From Streptomyces althioticus (GTDB lineage Bacteria; Actinomycetota; Actinomycetes; Streptomycetales; Streptomycetaceae): 64,000 bases of DNA. This document shows, piece after piece, positions 1 to 8,892 of this stretch; within the stretch, counting starts at the first letter, position 1; each line of letters starts with the position of its first letter. A program made the translations under genes and the position numbers. The notes beneath the pieces were generated by a model. That model saw only the letters and a list, made by a program, of their open reading frames with translations, was not told the DNA's origin and ran no database searches. Location of the stretch: the NCBI GenBank assembly GCA_014649355.1, contig BMSW01000002.1, positions 124,001-188,000 of the forward strand. Direction: 5' to 3'.

Positions 1-704
1 GCATGCGGCTGGCGCTCGGCATCGACCAGGATGCCCTGGAGCCGGTCTGGCACGACTTCAGCCGCACGCCGCACCTGACCGTGATCGGCGACACCGAGAG
101 CGGCAAAACCAACCTGATGCGCCGGATCACCGAGGGCATCACCACCCGGTACGCGCCCAACGAGGCAAAGATCATCGTGGTCGACTACCGCCGTACGCTG
201 GTGGACACGATCCCCGAGGAGTACCGCATCGGGCACGTGATCTCCCTGGACAACCTCAAGGAGACGGTCGAGGGCGCGGCCCGCGCGATGAAGACCCGGG
301 TGCCGGGGGCGGACATCGCGCCGTCCCGGATGCGCCGGTGCGACTGGTGGACGGGCCCGCGCCTGTTCGTCCTCGTCGACGACTACGACATGGTCTCGGG
401 CAACTCCTTCCAGAGCCCCTTCGAGCCGCTCTTCGAGCATCTGGCCCTCGGCTTCGAGATGGGCCTGCACATGGTCGTCGCACGCAGCGCGATGGGCGCG
501 GGCCGCGCCATGAGCGACGCGCTGCTGCGCCGCCTCGACGAGGCCAACAACCCGGCGGTGCTGCTGTCCTGCCCGCCCACCGAGGGCAACCTCTTCGGCA
601 ACACCAAGCCGCGCAACCTCCCGCCCGGCCGTGCCCTGCACGTCGCCCGCCGCAAGGCGCAGCTCATTCAGACGGCGCTGGCGGACGGCACACCGGTGGG
701 CTGA
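1..704 (+). CDS. eccC: EccC type VII secretion ATPase, C-terminal part (5' end outside window)
   Basis: The reading frame enters from the left edge, so the ATG at 3 is probably internal. The 233 visible residues match the last FtsK/SpoIIIE-type ATPase domain of EccC, the motor of ESX/type VII secretion. A Walker A motif (GDTESGKTN) lies near residue 30, the Walker B strand (LFVLVDDYD) near 122, and the chain ends in the usual short tail. In the EccC family this last domain binds the C-terminal signal of EsxB-like substrates. The gene converges on mycP, with a strong hairpin between them. The family is clear; how much lies outside the window cannot be seen. Confidence 0.88.
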   Translation, partial: MRLALGIDQDALEPVWHDFSRTPHLTVIGDTESGKTNLMRRITEGITTRYAPNEAKIIVVDYRRTLVDTIPEEYRIGHVISLDNLKETVEGAARAMKTRVPGADIAPSRMRRCDWWTGPRLFVLVDDYDMVSGNSFQSPFEPLFEHLALGFEMGLHMVVARSAMGAGRAMSDALLRRLDEANNPAVLLSCPPTEGNLFGNTKPRNLPPGRALHVARRKAQLIQTALADGTPVG

Positions 705-721
705 CAGGCTGCGGCACGCGA

Positions 722-763
722 GACGCCCGGGGGCGGTCACTCAGGTGACCGCCCCCGGGCGTC
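722..763. terminator. Bidirectional hairpin terminator between eccC and mycP
   Basis: A perfect 19-bp inverted repeat with a 4-nt TCAG loop fills the space between two convergent genes. It has no T-tract, which is usual for GC-rich actinobacterial terminators. It could serve both strands. Confidence 0.85.
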
Positions 764-785
764 GTGGAAGGGGCGGGGCCGGTGC

Positions 786-2006
786 TCAGTCCCGGCCGGT
801 GTCCGCCGGGCGCCAGCCACGGGCGCGGGCCCGCGGGACGGCGATGACGGCCCAGAGCACGGCGAGGACCCCGGCGGTGCCGAGGAGGACGAAGGCGGTG
901 GCCCGGTTCGCGGCCCGGTCGGCGGACGCGGTGTCCCGTACGGTCACCGGTCCCTCGGCGGCCCGCGCCCGGACGGGGGCGTCACCCAGCACGGTGGTGA
1001 GGGCCGCGTAGGCGTCGAGCTGCGGGATGTCCGCCGGGTAGGCGGTGGACGTCAGCCGGTGGACGATCTCCTCGGGGGTGTCGTCCGGGCGGGCGGCGCG
1101 GACCAGTGCGGCGGTCCCGGCGGTGTAGGCGGCGGCGACGGAGGCGCCGGCCCCCAGGTAGTGGCCGTCGCCGCGCGGGCCGCCGGAGACCACGCCGGCG
1201 CCGGGCGCGACGAGGTCGACGCCGTCGGTCGGCAGGGCGTCGCCCGGACGGGCCCCGCTGGGGAGCATGTCGGCGACGGAGAGCACTCCGGGCTCGCCGG
1301 CCGGCCAGTAGGTGCGGGCCGGCGTCTCCCGCGTGGCGCCGGCGTGCGGCGGATCGGGGGTGGCGGCGGCGACCACCACCGCGCCCGCGTCGATCGCCTC
1401 GGCGACCGCGGAGGTCAGTTCCTCGTCCCGCTTCGGCAGGGCCACCCCGACGGCGATCACGTCGGCGCCGGCGGCGGTCGCGTCGCGCACCGCCCCCGCG
1501 ACCAGCGCGGCGTCGGCCGAGCCGCGTTCGTCGGTGCCGCGCAGGGCCAGCAGCTCCGCCTCCGGCGCGACACCGGGCAGCCGGGTCCTGCCCCAGCCCT
1601 CCCCGACGATCAGCCCGGCGAGGAAGGTGCCGTGTCCGACGCAGTCGTCACCGGCCGCGCCCCGGGCGGTGACCCGCCCGCCGAGTCCGGCGGCGTCGGT
1701 GCTGACTCCGGTGTCGACCAGGGCGACGGTCGTGCCCGCTCCGGTGCCGTGCTGGTGCGCCCGGGCCAGGTCCAGGCGCTGGCGCGACCAGTCCTGCTTC
1801 TCGGCCTTCTCGCGCGAGGCCGCCGTGCACTCCACGGCGTCGGCGCGGGGGTCGAGTGCGGAGGGCATGGGCGGCAGCTCCTGGCGCTTGCCGTCTGCGG
1901 CGGGCGCCGCGCTCGCCTGCTCGGCCGCGGCCACGGGCAGCAGCAGGGCCGCGGCCAGCGCCGCACCGCACAGCGGGCGGGCCGCGCCCGGCCCACGGCG
2001 CTTCAC
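786..2006 (-). CDS. mycP: Mycosin (MycP), subtilisin-type protease of the type VII secretion system
   Basis: This 406-residue protein is a membrane-anchored S8 protease. It has an N-terminal signal segment, catalytic Asp in VALVDTGVS, His in GHGTFLAG and Ser in GAGASVAAA, then a C-terminal transmembrane helix ([20 protein letters not shown]) and a basic tail. That layout is the mycosin family, which sits in or beside the ESX membrane complex and is needed for secretion. The serine motif departs from the common GTSxAAP form (Ala and Val replace Thr and Met/Phe, Ala replaces Pro), but the nucleophile is kept. The GTG start shares a GTGA overlap with the upstream gene's stop, so the two are translationally coupled. 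Confidence 0.88.
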   Translation of the reverse strand: MKRRGPGAARPLCGAALAAALLLPVAAAEQASAAPAADGKRQELPPMPSALDPRADAVECTAASREKAEKQDWSRQRLDLARAHQHGTGAGTTVALVDTGVSTDAAGLGGRVTARGAAGDDCVGHGTFLAGLIVGEGWGRTRLPGVAPEAELLALRGTDERGSADAALVAGAVRDATAAGADVIAVGVALPKRDEELTSAVAEAIDAGAVVVAAATPDPPHAGATRETPARTYWPAGEPGVLSVADMLPSGARPGDALPTDGVDLVAPGAGVVSGGPRGDGHYLGAGASVAAAYTAGTAALVRAARPDDTPEEIVHRLTSTAYPADIPQLDAYAALTTVLGDAPVRARAAEGPVTVRDTASADRAANRATAFVLLGTAGVLAVLWAVIAVPRARARGWRPADTGRD

Positions 2007-5000
2007 CGGGCCGCCTTCGGGATCGCGGCGGTGACGTCCTCCGGCAGCAGGCCCCGCAGATCCTCCAGTGTGGGCGCGGCGAGCGAACTGAGCCGCCCGG
2101 CCTGCCGGGTGACCATCGCCTCCACCATCTGCCGGGCCAGCCGGGCGTTGCCGAAGGACCGGTCGCGGGGCAGCGAGTCGAAGTACTCCCGCAGCAGCGG
2201 CCCGGTGCCGGGACCGCACTCGTAGCCCATGGCGGAGGCCTGGGCGCGCACGATGGTGACCAGTTCCTCGGAGGAGTAGTCGGCGAAGGCGACCCGGCGC
2301 GGGAAGCGCGAGGCCAGCCCGGGGTTGGAGGCGAGGAAGCGCTCCATCTCGTCGGTGTAGCCGGCGACGATGACCACGACCTCGTCGCGGTGGTCCTCCA
2401 TCAGTTTCAGCAGCGTGTCCACCGCTTCCTGGCCGAAGTCGTTGCCGCCGCCGCGCGGGGTGAGGGTGTACGCCTCGTCGATGAACAGGACGCCGCCGCG
2501 GGCCCGGTCGAAGACCTCCCGGGTGAGCTGGGCGGTGTGTCCGACGTAGCGGCCGACCAGGTCGGCGCGGGCCGCCTCGACCAGTTGGCCGCGCTGCAGG
2601 ATGCCCAACTGGCCGAGGATCTCGCCGTAGAGCCGGGCGACGGTGGTCTTGCCGGTGCCCGGCGGGCCGGTGAAGACCAGGTGGTGGCTGAGCGAGGGCA
2701 CCGGCAGTCCGGCGGCGGCGCGGTGGCGGGCCGTGGTGATGAGGTTGACCAGGTCCGTGACGTCGCGCTTGACGTCGGCCAGGCCGACCATGTCGCCGAG
2801 GCGGGTCAGCGGGTCGTTGTCCGGTACGCCCGACTCCGCGGTCTGCTCGGCAGCTGCCGCGGAGACGTCCTGCGGCAGCAGCAGACGCAGGTCGCGCTCG
2901 CCGACCTGCTGGAGCGTGGCGAGCCGGACCGCCTGCCGGTCCACCATCTCCTCGAAGACACCGCGCGCGGCACGACCGTTGCCGAAGTCGGCGCCCCGGG
3001 GAATCGCCTCGAAGTGGGCGGCCAACGCCGCCGCCGTGCCCTCGCCCAGCTCGTACTGGTGCGCGGCGCACATGCTCTCCATGATGGCGACCAGTTCGGG
3101 CACGGTGTAGTTCTCGAACTCGACCGTGCGGGAGAAGCGCGACCCGAGGCCGGGGTTGGAGGCGAGGAACCGGGTCATCTCGTCGGTGTAACCGGCGACG
3201 ATGACGACGACGTCGTCGCGGTGGTCCTCCATCAGCTTCAGCAGCGTGTCGACGGCCTCGCGGCCGAAGTCGGCGCCGCCGTGTCCGCTGTCCGAGGTGA
3301 GGGTGTACGCCTCGTCGACGAAGAGGACGCCTCCGAGGGCCCGTTCGAAGGTCTCGGTCGTCTTGATCGCCGTACCGCCGACGACCTGGGCGACGAGGTC
3401 GGCGCGCGAGACCTCCACGAGGTGTCCGTCGCGCAGCGATCCGAGTTCGGCGAGGATCGCGCCGTAGAGGCGGGCGACGGTGGTCTTGCCGGTGCCGGGC
3501 GGGCCGGTGAAGACCAGGTGGCGGCTCATCGGCGGAGCTGACATGCCGAGTTGTTCGCGTCGCTGGGCGAGTTGGGTGAGGTTGACCAGGGTGCGGACCT
3601 GTTCCTTGACGTTGTCCAGGCCGATCAGCGCGTTCAGGGCGCCCAGCGGGCCGTCGGGCCGGTCCTTGGCGGGTGTGTCCGCGGCCCCCGAGCCCGCCGG
3701 GTCGGTGTTCTCGGCGCTGCCCGATCCCCAGGCGTCGCGCTTGCCGTTGCCGGTGCTGGTGAGCCCGTCCACGGCGAGCCGCTCGCCGGGGGTGGTCTGG
3801 ACGAGGCCACCGCCCTCGTTCTCCCGGGCGAGACAGTTGACGAGCGAGATCGACGCGGTGGACTCCACGCGGAATCCGTCCTGTCCCCCGCCGGCCGCCT
3901 CGCAGCCGCTGAGCGAGGCGATGGCGCCGTCGCGCAGCAGGACGCCGTGGCCTTGCGAGGTGTGCACGGAGGTGCGGTTGGCGGTCAGTTCGCCGCCGGC
4001 GTCGACGACGATGCCGTCCGCGCCGGATCTCTCGACGCGGAAGTCCCGGACGGTGACGTTGCCGCCGTCCTCCAGGACGAGGCCGCTGTCGGCGGCGTCG
4101 AAGACGCCGCCACCGGCCAGGTACAGGGTGCTGCCGCCGGCGACGCGCACGCCGGAGCCGGCCGGCTGGACGATCTCGCAGTCCTCGATGCGGCCGCGGG
4201 CGTCCTTGGCGGCGGTGATGCCGTCACCCGACGGCTCCACGAGGCGCGCCCTGCGCAGCAGTGGGTTGGCCCCGGCGCGCAGCGCGATCGCCGGGGCGCC
4301 GCCTATGACCTCCAGTCGGTCCAGCTCCGCCGCCGCGTCCTCCTCCAGGAGTACGGCGGTCTCGGCGCAGTCGCGGACGGTCAGGCCGGTCAGTGCCGGG
4401 GAGGCCGCGCCGGCGACCCGCAGGGCCACACCCTGGGCGCCGTCCACCCAGCAGTCCTCGAAGGTTCCCCGCGCCCGGTCGGTGACGACCACACCGTGGC
4501 CCCGGGTACGGGAGACGCGGCAGCGGCGCAGTACCGGGTCGGTACCCGCGGCCAGGGTGACGCCGGTGCCGGACGCGCCGGTGATCCGGACGTCCTCCAG
4601 CGTCGTGCGGCCGCCGCTGCTCAGGTGGACGCCATGGGCGGTGTCGTGCACGACCGTGCGGCTCACGGTGAGGGCGGAGTTGCCCTCCAGGGCGAGGGAC
4701 GGCTTGTCGGTCGAGGAGATGTCGCAGTCCTCGACCGAGCCGCGGGCCTCGCCGTTGGCGAGGATGCCGTTGCCACGGGCGTCACGCACCGTGCAGCCCC
4801 GGACCCGGGCCTCGCCCTGCTCGGCGATGACCAGGCCGCTGGTGCCGAGGTGCTCCAGGGTGCAGCTCTCCACGGTGGTCGGCGTGGTCGAGGTGACCAC
4901 GACGGCCGCGCCCTGGGAGTTGCTCACCCGGCAGTCCCGCAGCGCCAACGAGCCCGTGCCGCCGGCCAGCATCGCCGTCCAGGCGGCGCCGGCTATCTCG

Positions 5001-5317
5001 CAGCCGTCGAGCGCGGCCTGGCCGCGCCGTACGTCCACTGCGGGTACCTCGGCGTCACTGCCGCGCAGGGTGAGCTCCGAGAGCATCACGGCATCGGCGC
5101 GCAGCGCGAGGACGCTGCCCGACCGGGGCCGGATCTCCACGGTGCCCCGTCCTTCGGCGGCGGTGAGGGTGACCCGGGTGTGGATCACCAGGTTCTCCGC
5201 GTACGTCCCGGGCCGGACGCTGATGAGCGCGCCGGTGCGGGCCGCGGCGAGTGCCTCACCGATCGTCCGGAAACGGTCCCGGTCGTCGGGACCGACCGAC
5301 AGTACCTGGCGCGACAC
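2003..5317 (-). CDS. Right-handed beta-helix protein with two CbxX/EccA-like AAA+ domains
   Basis: 1104 residues. Residues about 1-520 form a pectate-lyase-like parallel beta-helix built of many short turns (repeated V..C.V....G...V patterns). A short Asp/Pro/Gly-rich linker leads to two tandem AAA+ modules of the CbxX/CfxQ/SpoVK type, each with Walker [16 protein letters not shown] (near residues 602 and 884), Walker B GVLF(V/I)DEAYTL and sensor residues. AAA+ proteins of this group (EccA) act in the cytosol in ESX secretion. The fused beta-helix may bind a substrate or partner; that is inference. The GTG start has a clear AAGGAGG seven bases upstream. The gene overlaps mycP by 4 bp. Confidence 0.82.
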   Translation of the reverse strand: MSRQVLSVGPDDRDRFRTIGEALAAARTGALISVRPGTYAENLVIHTRVTLTAAEGRGTVEIRPRSGSVLALRADAVMLSELTLRGSDAEVPAVDVRRGQAALDGCEIAGAAWTAMLAGGTGSLALRDCRVSNSQGAAVVVTSTTPTTVESCTLEHLGTSGLVIAEQGEARVRGCTVRDARGNGILANGEARGSVEDCDISSTDKPSLALEGNSALTVSRTVVHDTAHGVHLSSGGRTTLEDVRITGASGTGVTLAAGTDPVLRRCRVSRTRGHGVVVTDRARGTFEDCWVDGAQGVALRVAGAASPALTGLTVRDCAETAVLLEEDAAAELDRLEVIGGAPAIALRAGANPLLRRARLVEPSGDGITAAKDARGRIEDCEIVQPAGSGVRVAGGSTLYLAGGGVFDAADSGLVLEDGGNVTVRDFRVERSGADGIVVDAGGELTANRTSVHTSQGHGVLLRDGAIASLSGCEAAGGGQDGFRVESTASISLVNCLARENEGGGLVQTTPGERLAVDGLTSTGNGKRDAWGSGSAENTDPAGSGAADTPAKDRPDGPLGALNALIGLDNVKEQVRTLVNLTQLAQRREQLGMSAPPMSRHLVFTGPPGTGKTTVARLYGAILAELGSLRDGHLVEVSRADLVAQVVGGTAIKTTETFERALGGVLFVDEAYTLTSDSGHGGADFGREAVDTLLKLMEDHRDDVVVIVAGYTDEMTRFLASNPGLGSRFSRTVEFENYTVPELVAIMESMCAAHQYELGEGTAAALAAHFEAIPRGADFGNGRAARGVFEEMVDRQAVRLATLQQVGERDLRLLLPQDVSAAAAEQTAESGVPDNDPLTRLGDMVGLADVKRDVTDLVNLITTARHRAAAGLPVPSLSHHLVFTGPPGTGKTTVARLYGEILGQLGILQRGQLVEAARADLVGRYVGHTAQLTREVFDRARGGVLFIDEAYTLTPRGGGNDFGQEAVDTLLKLMEDHRDEVVVIVAGYTDEMERFLASNPGLASRFPRRVAFADYSSEELVTIVRAQASAMGYECGPGTGPLLREYFDSLPRDRSFGNARLARQMVEAMVTRQAGRLSSLAAPTLEDLRGLLPEDVTAAIPKAAR

Positions 5318-5391
5318 GCGCGAACCTCCTTGCTCAGTCTGCGTCTTGGGCAGGGCGCCGTCGAACGGGCAGCGGACGGCCGCTCACCGGT

Positions 5392-6639
5392 TCAGACGCT
5401 CCATTTCTGGTTGTCCAGCCCCGTGCAGGTCCACAGTTGCACACGGGCCTTGGCGTTGCGGTCGTGGCCTTCGATCTCGACGCACATGCCCACGACCGTG
5501 TTCACGAGGTCGTGGGCCTCGTTGAGCGCGAATTGCTGCGCGGCGACGCCGGTGCAGCGTGCGAGCTGGATGGTGGTGCCCTTGGTGAAGTTGGCGCCCG
5601 CCACGTCCATGCAGAGTCCCTGCGTGCGGAGAGTGCCGTCGGAGGCGAACTGGAACTTCTGCGCGTCGGCGTTGTTGCAGGGCCACATCCACAGTGCCTT
5701 CCCGTCGGAGAAGTCGCTGCCGGGTACGTCGATGCAGAGGCCGGAGAGGTGGCTGTGAAACGACACGGGGAAGCTGAGAGCCGGCCCCGCGGGAGCGTTT
5801 CCTTCGGCCTTCCCGGAGGTGTCATTCGAGGAGTTCTCGGCGGCGGCCGCTCTCTCCCGCGCCTTCTCCGCCTCCGCCTTCTTCTGCGCTTCCGCCCGCT
5901 TCGCCGCGTCCTCGGCGGCCTTGTCCGGGCCGTCGTTCTTCCCGCTTTCGGCATCGGGCGTCGATCCCGGTACCGCCTTCGGCTTCTGGGTCTCCTTCTT
6001 GTCCGCCGAGTCGTGCGGCTCAGGAGAGCTGACCGCGAAGTCGCCCGTCTCGTTCTCCTTGTCCCCGCCGAGGACCGTCGCCGCGGTCGTCGACGCCCTC
6101 TCCTCCTTGTCGTCGTCCGCCCCGAGGAGCAGGAACGGCACCGCGACGAGCAGTGAGCCTCCGATCGCGGCGCCGGCCAGCACCGCCCGGCCCGGCCGTC
6201 CCACCGGCTTGACCGCGTCGTCCGGTTTGTCGATGGCCGTGGCGGTGATGGTCCGTACGAGCATGGGGAGCCGGCTCGTGGCGACGGAGGCGCCGCCGAC
6301 GTCGGTGTCGGTGGCGGTCCGGGCCCCGGAGGCCGTCGCCGGTGCGGCGGCCTCGGCCTTCTCCTCCAGGGCTTCGGCCTCACTCGCCGGTGCGGCCTCG
6401 GAGTCGGGCTTCGCCGCGGGAGCGGGCTCCGCGCCACCGCCGGAACCGGGGCCGGAGGAAGGCTCGGCCGCGACGTGCGTGCCGGTCCCGGCCGCGCTGC
6501 CGGCCGCGACGGCGGACTCGGTGCGCTCGTCGGCCGACGTACTCGTGCGGGGTCCGGTGGAGGAGGTCCGCTCGCCGTGGGGACCGGACTCCGTGCGCGC
6601 AGCCGGGGACGCGGGGGGCTGTTGCGTCGGACGTGTCAC
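5392..6639 (-). CDS. Single-pass membrane protein with C-terminal ricin-type beta-trefoil lectin domain
   Basis: 415 residues in four zones: a disordered Ala/Ser/Glu-rich N-terminus (about 1-145), one transmembrane helix (about 151-172, AVLAGAAIGGSLLVAVPFLL), a charged Lys/Glu/Ala linker, and a ricin B-like trefoil (about 292-415). The trefoil has repeated GLC(I/M)DV motifs, paired cysteines and QxW-like ends (DAQKFQF, NQKWSV). The predicted topology puts the lectin outside the cell. The GTG start overlaps the upstream stop by 4 bp (GTGA), which places it in the same operon as the T7SS-associated gene. It could be a substrate or a cell-wall-binding accessory of the secretion system; that is inference from context. 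Confidence 0.78.
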   Translation of the reverse strand: MTRPTQQPPASPAARTESGPHGERTSSTGPRTSTSADERTESAVAAGSAAGTGTHVAAEPSSGPGSGGGAEPAPAAKPDSEAAPASEAEALEEKAEAAAPATASGARTATDTDVGGASVATSRLPMLVRTITATAIDKPDDAVKPVGRPGRAVLAGAAIGGSLLVAVPFLLLGADDDKEERASTTAATVLGGDKENETGDFAVSSPEPHDSADKKETQKPKAVPGSTPDAESGKNDGPDKAAEDAAKRAEAQKKAEAEKARERAAAAENSSNDTSGKAEGNAPAGPALSFPVSFHSHLSGLCIDVPGSDFSDGKALWMWPCNNADAQKFQFASDGTLRTQGLCMDVAGANFTKGTTIQLARCTGVAAQQFALNEAHDLVNTVVGMCVEIEGHDRNAKARVQLWTCTGLDNQKWSV

Positions 6640-7292
6640 GGGTACCTCCCGGAGGTGTGGGGCGAGGAGCCTGCTGGATCCTCGCCGCGGTCCACCGGGA
6701 CGCGGTTCGCCGGAACGACGAGGGGGGCGACCGCACCGGCGTTGACCAGCAGCGAGATGGCGGAGGGATGGGCCAGGGAACGGATCAGATCCCGGACGGG
6801 AAGGGTGTCATGGCGAAGTGTGGGGGACATGAACGCGTGGGCCGGTGAGGTGAACACGAGCACCACGGATTCTCCGTCCTGACCCGCGGCGACCAGCGGG
6901 ATGCCGTCAGGCCCCGCCACGACGGTGACCTCGGCGGCCGCCAGCGCGGCGACGGCCTCCTCGACGGGGCCGTAGCCGGTCGCGGCGCGCTGTGCCGCCG
7001 CGTCCACGGGGTCGGTGGGCTCGGGCCAGCCGAGGGCGCGGGCGGAGGGGCGGTACGCGGGGTTGGCGCGATAGGTGCCGACGTCACCGTCGTCGTCCGA
7101 CCGCCACTCCCCCAGCACCGCCCACTCCGGCGGGGTCCGCTCCTCGGTCCACTCCGGATCCACCACGCCGATCCAGTGGCCGGGTGCCTCTCGAGCCGCG
7201 GCGCGGACGGCCTCGGGTATCACGCGGATCCCGTCGGCCTCGACGGCGCCGGAACCGGGGAACGGGGCCGGGGTGCCGGATGTGGCCTCCAT
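6636..7292 (-). CDS. Type VII secretion-associated small protein (SseB-like)
   Basis: About 218 residues with no signal peptide or membrane helix. The middle (GHWIGVVDPEW) and the SseB-like second half (AVAALAAAEVTVVAGPDGIPLV, followed by a predicted beta-alpha core) resemble small cytosolic proteins found in Streptomyces ESX loci and annotated as T7SS-associated. Several starts are possible: the ATG at 7292 has GGAGAG close upstream, and an in-frame ATG at 7310 also fits. The frame stays open to 7472, but that extension is Arg-rich and unlikely. It is the first gene of the leftward lectin/AAA+/mycosin operon. No molecular function is known to me. Confidence 0.62.
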   Translation of the reverse strand: MEATSGTPAPFPGSGAVEADGIRVIPEAVRAAAREAPGHWIGVVDPEWTEERTPPEWAVLGEWRSDDDGDVGTYRANPAYRPSARALGWPEPTDPVDAAAQRAATGYGPVEEAVAALAAAEVTVVAGPDGIPLVAAGQDGESVVLVFTSPAHAFMSPTLRHDTLPVRDLIRSLAHPSAISLLVNAGAVAPLVVPANRVPVDRGEDPAGSSPHTSGRYP

Positions 7293-7592
7293 GTGCTCTC
7301 CGGGCCGCATGTCCACCTGAACTCTTGGTTCTACGAACCGACGTTGATCAGTCGGCGCCACCAGAATGCCACAAGGCCCTGTGTGTTGGGCCGTCGCACG
7401 ATGCCCGAACCGGGCTCTGACATGCCTGTTTCCCGCCCGGTCAGGAGACTTTGCGGGAGCAGTCGCCCGCACCCGGACATTGTGACGGCCGGTATTGCCG
7501 GGACAGAAGTGGATCGGGCGCCCGCACGAGCTATGTTCAGCACGCCAGCAAGCCGTCGGATCCGACGCGCTCCGCCCCCAGGGAGTATTCGC
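7293..7592. other. Divergent intergenic region of the T7SS flank
   Basis: About 300 bp separate the leftward T7SS-associated gene from the rightward lectin gene, so this must hold both promoters. I see a GGGAG ribosome-binding site at 7581-7585 for the rightward gene, but no -10/-35 pair I would defend. Confidence 0.4.
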
Positions 7593-8579
7593 ATGTCCGT
7601 ACAGAAGCCCGCCAGTAACGCGAACGCGACCCAGGCCGCTGCCTCCCCGGACACCGCGCAGTCGACCACCGCTCCGGGCAGCTCGGTCACCCCGGCCGCG
7701 GAGAACGAGCGCGCCGCGCCCACCGTGGAGTCCTCATCCGCCCCCGGCTCCCCCTCCGAGGCGGCCACGACAGCCACGTCCGCCGCCGAGACGGGCGGGT
7801 CACAGGCGAGGGAGTCGGGCGAGTCGGCGGCGGACGAGCAGCGCACGGCCGTTGCTGTGGCCGCCGCGCCGGCGATCCCCGCCAGGACCGCGAGCGGCGT
7901 CGACAGCGGGCGTCCGCGCAAACCTGTCCTCGCCGTGGCCGGGATTGTCGGAGCGGCCCTGATAGCCGTACCGCTGCTGCTGGCGGGTGGCGTGGACGAG
8001 GACAAACGACCGGAGGGCCCCAAGGAGTTGGCTGCGGGAGAGTCGGACACCGTACTGGATCCGGGCTCGGCCGGCGCCGCCCTTGACGACTACGTCGCGG
8101 AGAAGCCCACCCCGACGCCGACCGTGGAGAAGCCGGAGCCGAGCGCGCCGGTCAAGGCTGTCGCTCCCCCGCCGGCGCCGAAACCCGAGCCCACGACGAG
8201 CGCACCGGCGAAGAAGGTCATGCCGAAGCCGAAGGCCAAGCCGACCCCCAAGCCCGACTGGACGGCCTCGACAGTCCGTGCCGTCAGCACCTTGGAGGTC
8301 AGCCAGGCCTGGACCACCAACCGCATCCGCATGGTGATGCAGCCCGACGGCAACCTCGTTGTCTACAACGAGAAGAACAAGCCCACCTGGGCGTCGATGA
8401 CCTTCGGCGAGAACCACCGGGCCATCTTCCAGTCCGACGGCAACCTCGTCATCCACAACGGCGACGACCGACCGATCTGGGCCTCCGACACCTGGGGCAA
8501 CGAAGGAGCCGAGCTGATCCTGCGCGAGGACGGCAAGGTGGTCATCGCCCGCTCCGGCAAGGTCCTCTGGTCGACCTGA
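7593..8579 (+). CDS. Single-pass membrane protein with C-terminal bulb-type (mannose-binding) lectin domain
   Basis: 328 residues with the same architecture as the ricin-type protein at 5392-6639, but with a different lectin fold. It has a disordered Ala/Ser/Thr N-terminus (1-105), a transmembrane helix (about 111-133), a Pro/Lys-rich linker with PTPTPT and PKPKAKPTPKP stretches, then a B-lectin domain (about 228-328). The domain shows the QxDGNLVxY signature twice (MQPDGNLVVY, FQSDGNLVIH) and a third degenerate copy (LREDGKVVIA). The start was chosen for GGGAG seven bases upstream of the ATG; the frame is open further upstream without a ribosome-binding site. It faces away from the T7SS operon and may share its regulatory region. 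Confidence 0.78.
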   Translation: MSVQKPASNANATQAAASPDTAQSTTAPGSSVTPAAENERAAPTVESSSAPGSPSEAATTATSAAETGGSQARESGESAADEQRTAVAVAAAPAIPARTASGVDSGRPRKPVLAVAGIVGAALIAVPLLLAGGVDEDKRPEGPKELAAGESDTVLDPGSAGAALDDYVAEKPTPTPTVEKPEPSAPVKAVAPPPAPKPEPTTSAPAKKVMPKPKAKPTPKPDWTASTVRAVSTLEVSQAWTTNRIRMVMQPDGNLVVYNEKNKPTWASMTFGENHRAIFQSDGNLVIHNGDDRPIWASDTWGNEGAELILREDGKVVIARSGKVLWST

Positions 8580-8892
8580 TCCACGGGCCGGCTGGGCTGT
8601 GTACTGCGGCGCCGGCCCGCAGGCTGCGGCGGCGAGGGGGCGTCCGCCCCGGCGAAGGCCCTTCTCGCCGCGGACACGAGCGCGTTCCCGGCGTTGTGCG
8701 GCGGGTATGCCGGGGTGGCGAGCGTTGGTCCGAGCTGTACCCGGCGGGAAGTGATGCGCCGCCCCGCACCGCACGCCCTCCACGGTCGGCGACAGCCACC
8801 GTCGCGGAATGCTGCGCCGAGACGAACGTCGGCCACCTCACCCCCGGCGCCCGCGTGGGCAGATCCTGCAGCGCAATGTGCGCGAGATCCGA
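8580..8892. other. Convergent intergenic region, no gene seen
   Basis: This is 313 bp between two convergent lectin-domain genes. The only structure I see is an 8-bp GC inverted repeat (8585-8592 with 8611-8618) just after the bulb-lectin stop, which could serve as a weak terminator. The open frames here look like shadows. Confidence 0.4.

Noticed and set aside
3551..5758. 735-codon open frame on the plus strand
   Set aside because: It is the antisense shadow of the beta-helix/AAA+ gene, whose domains are unmistakable; long antisense frames are common at this GC content.
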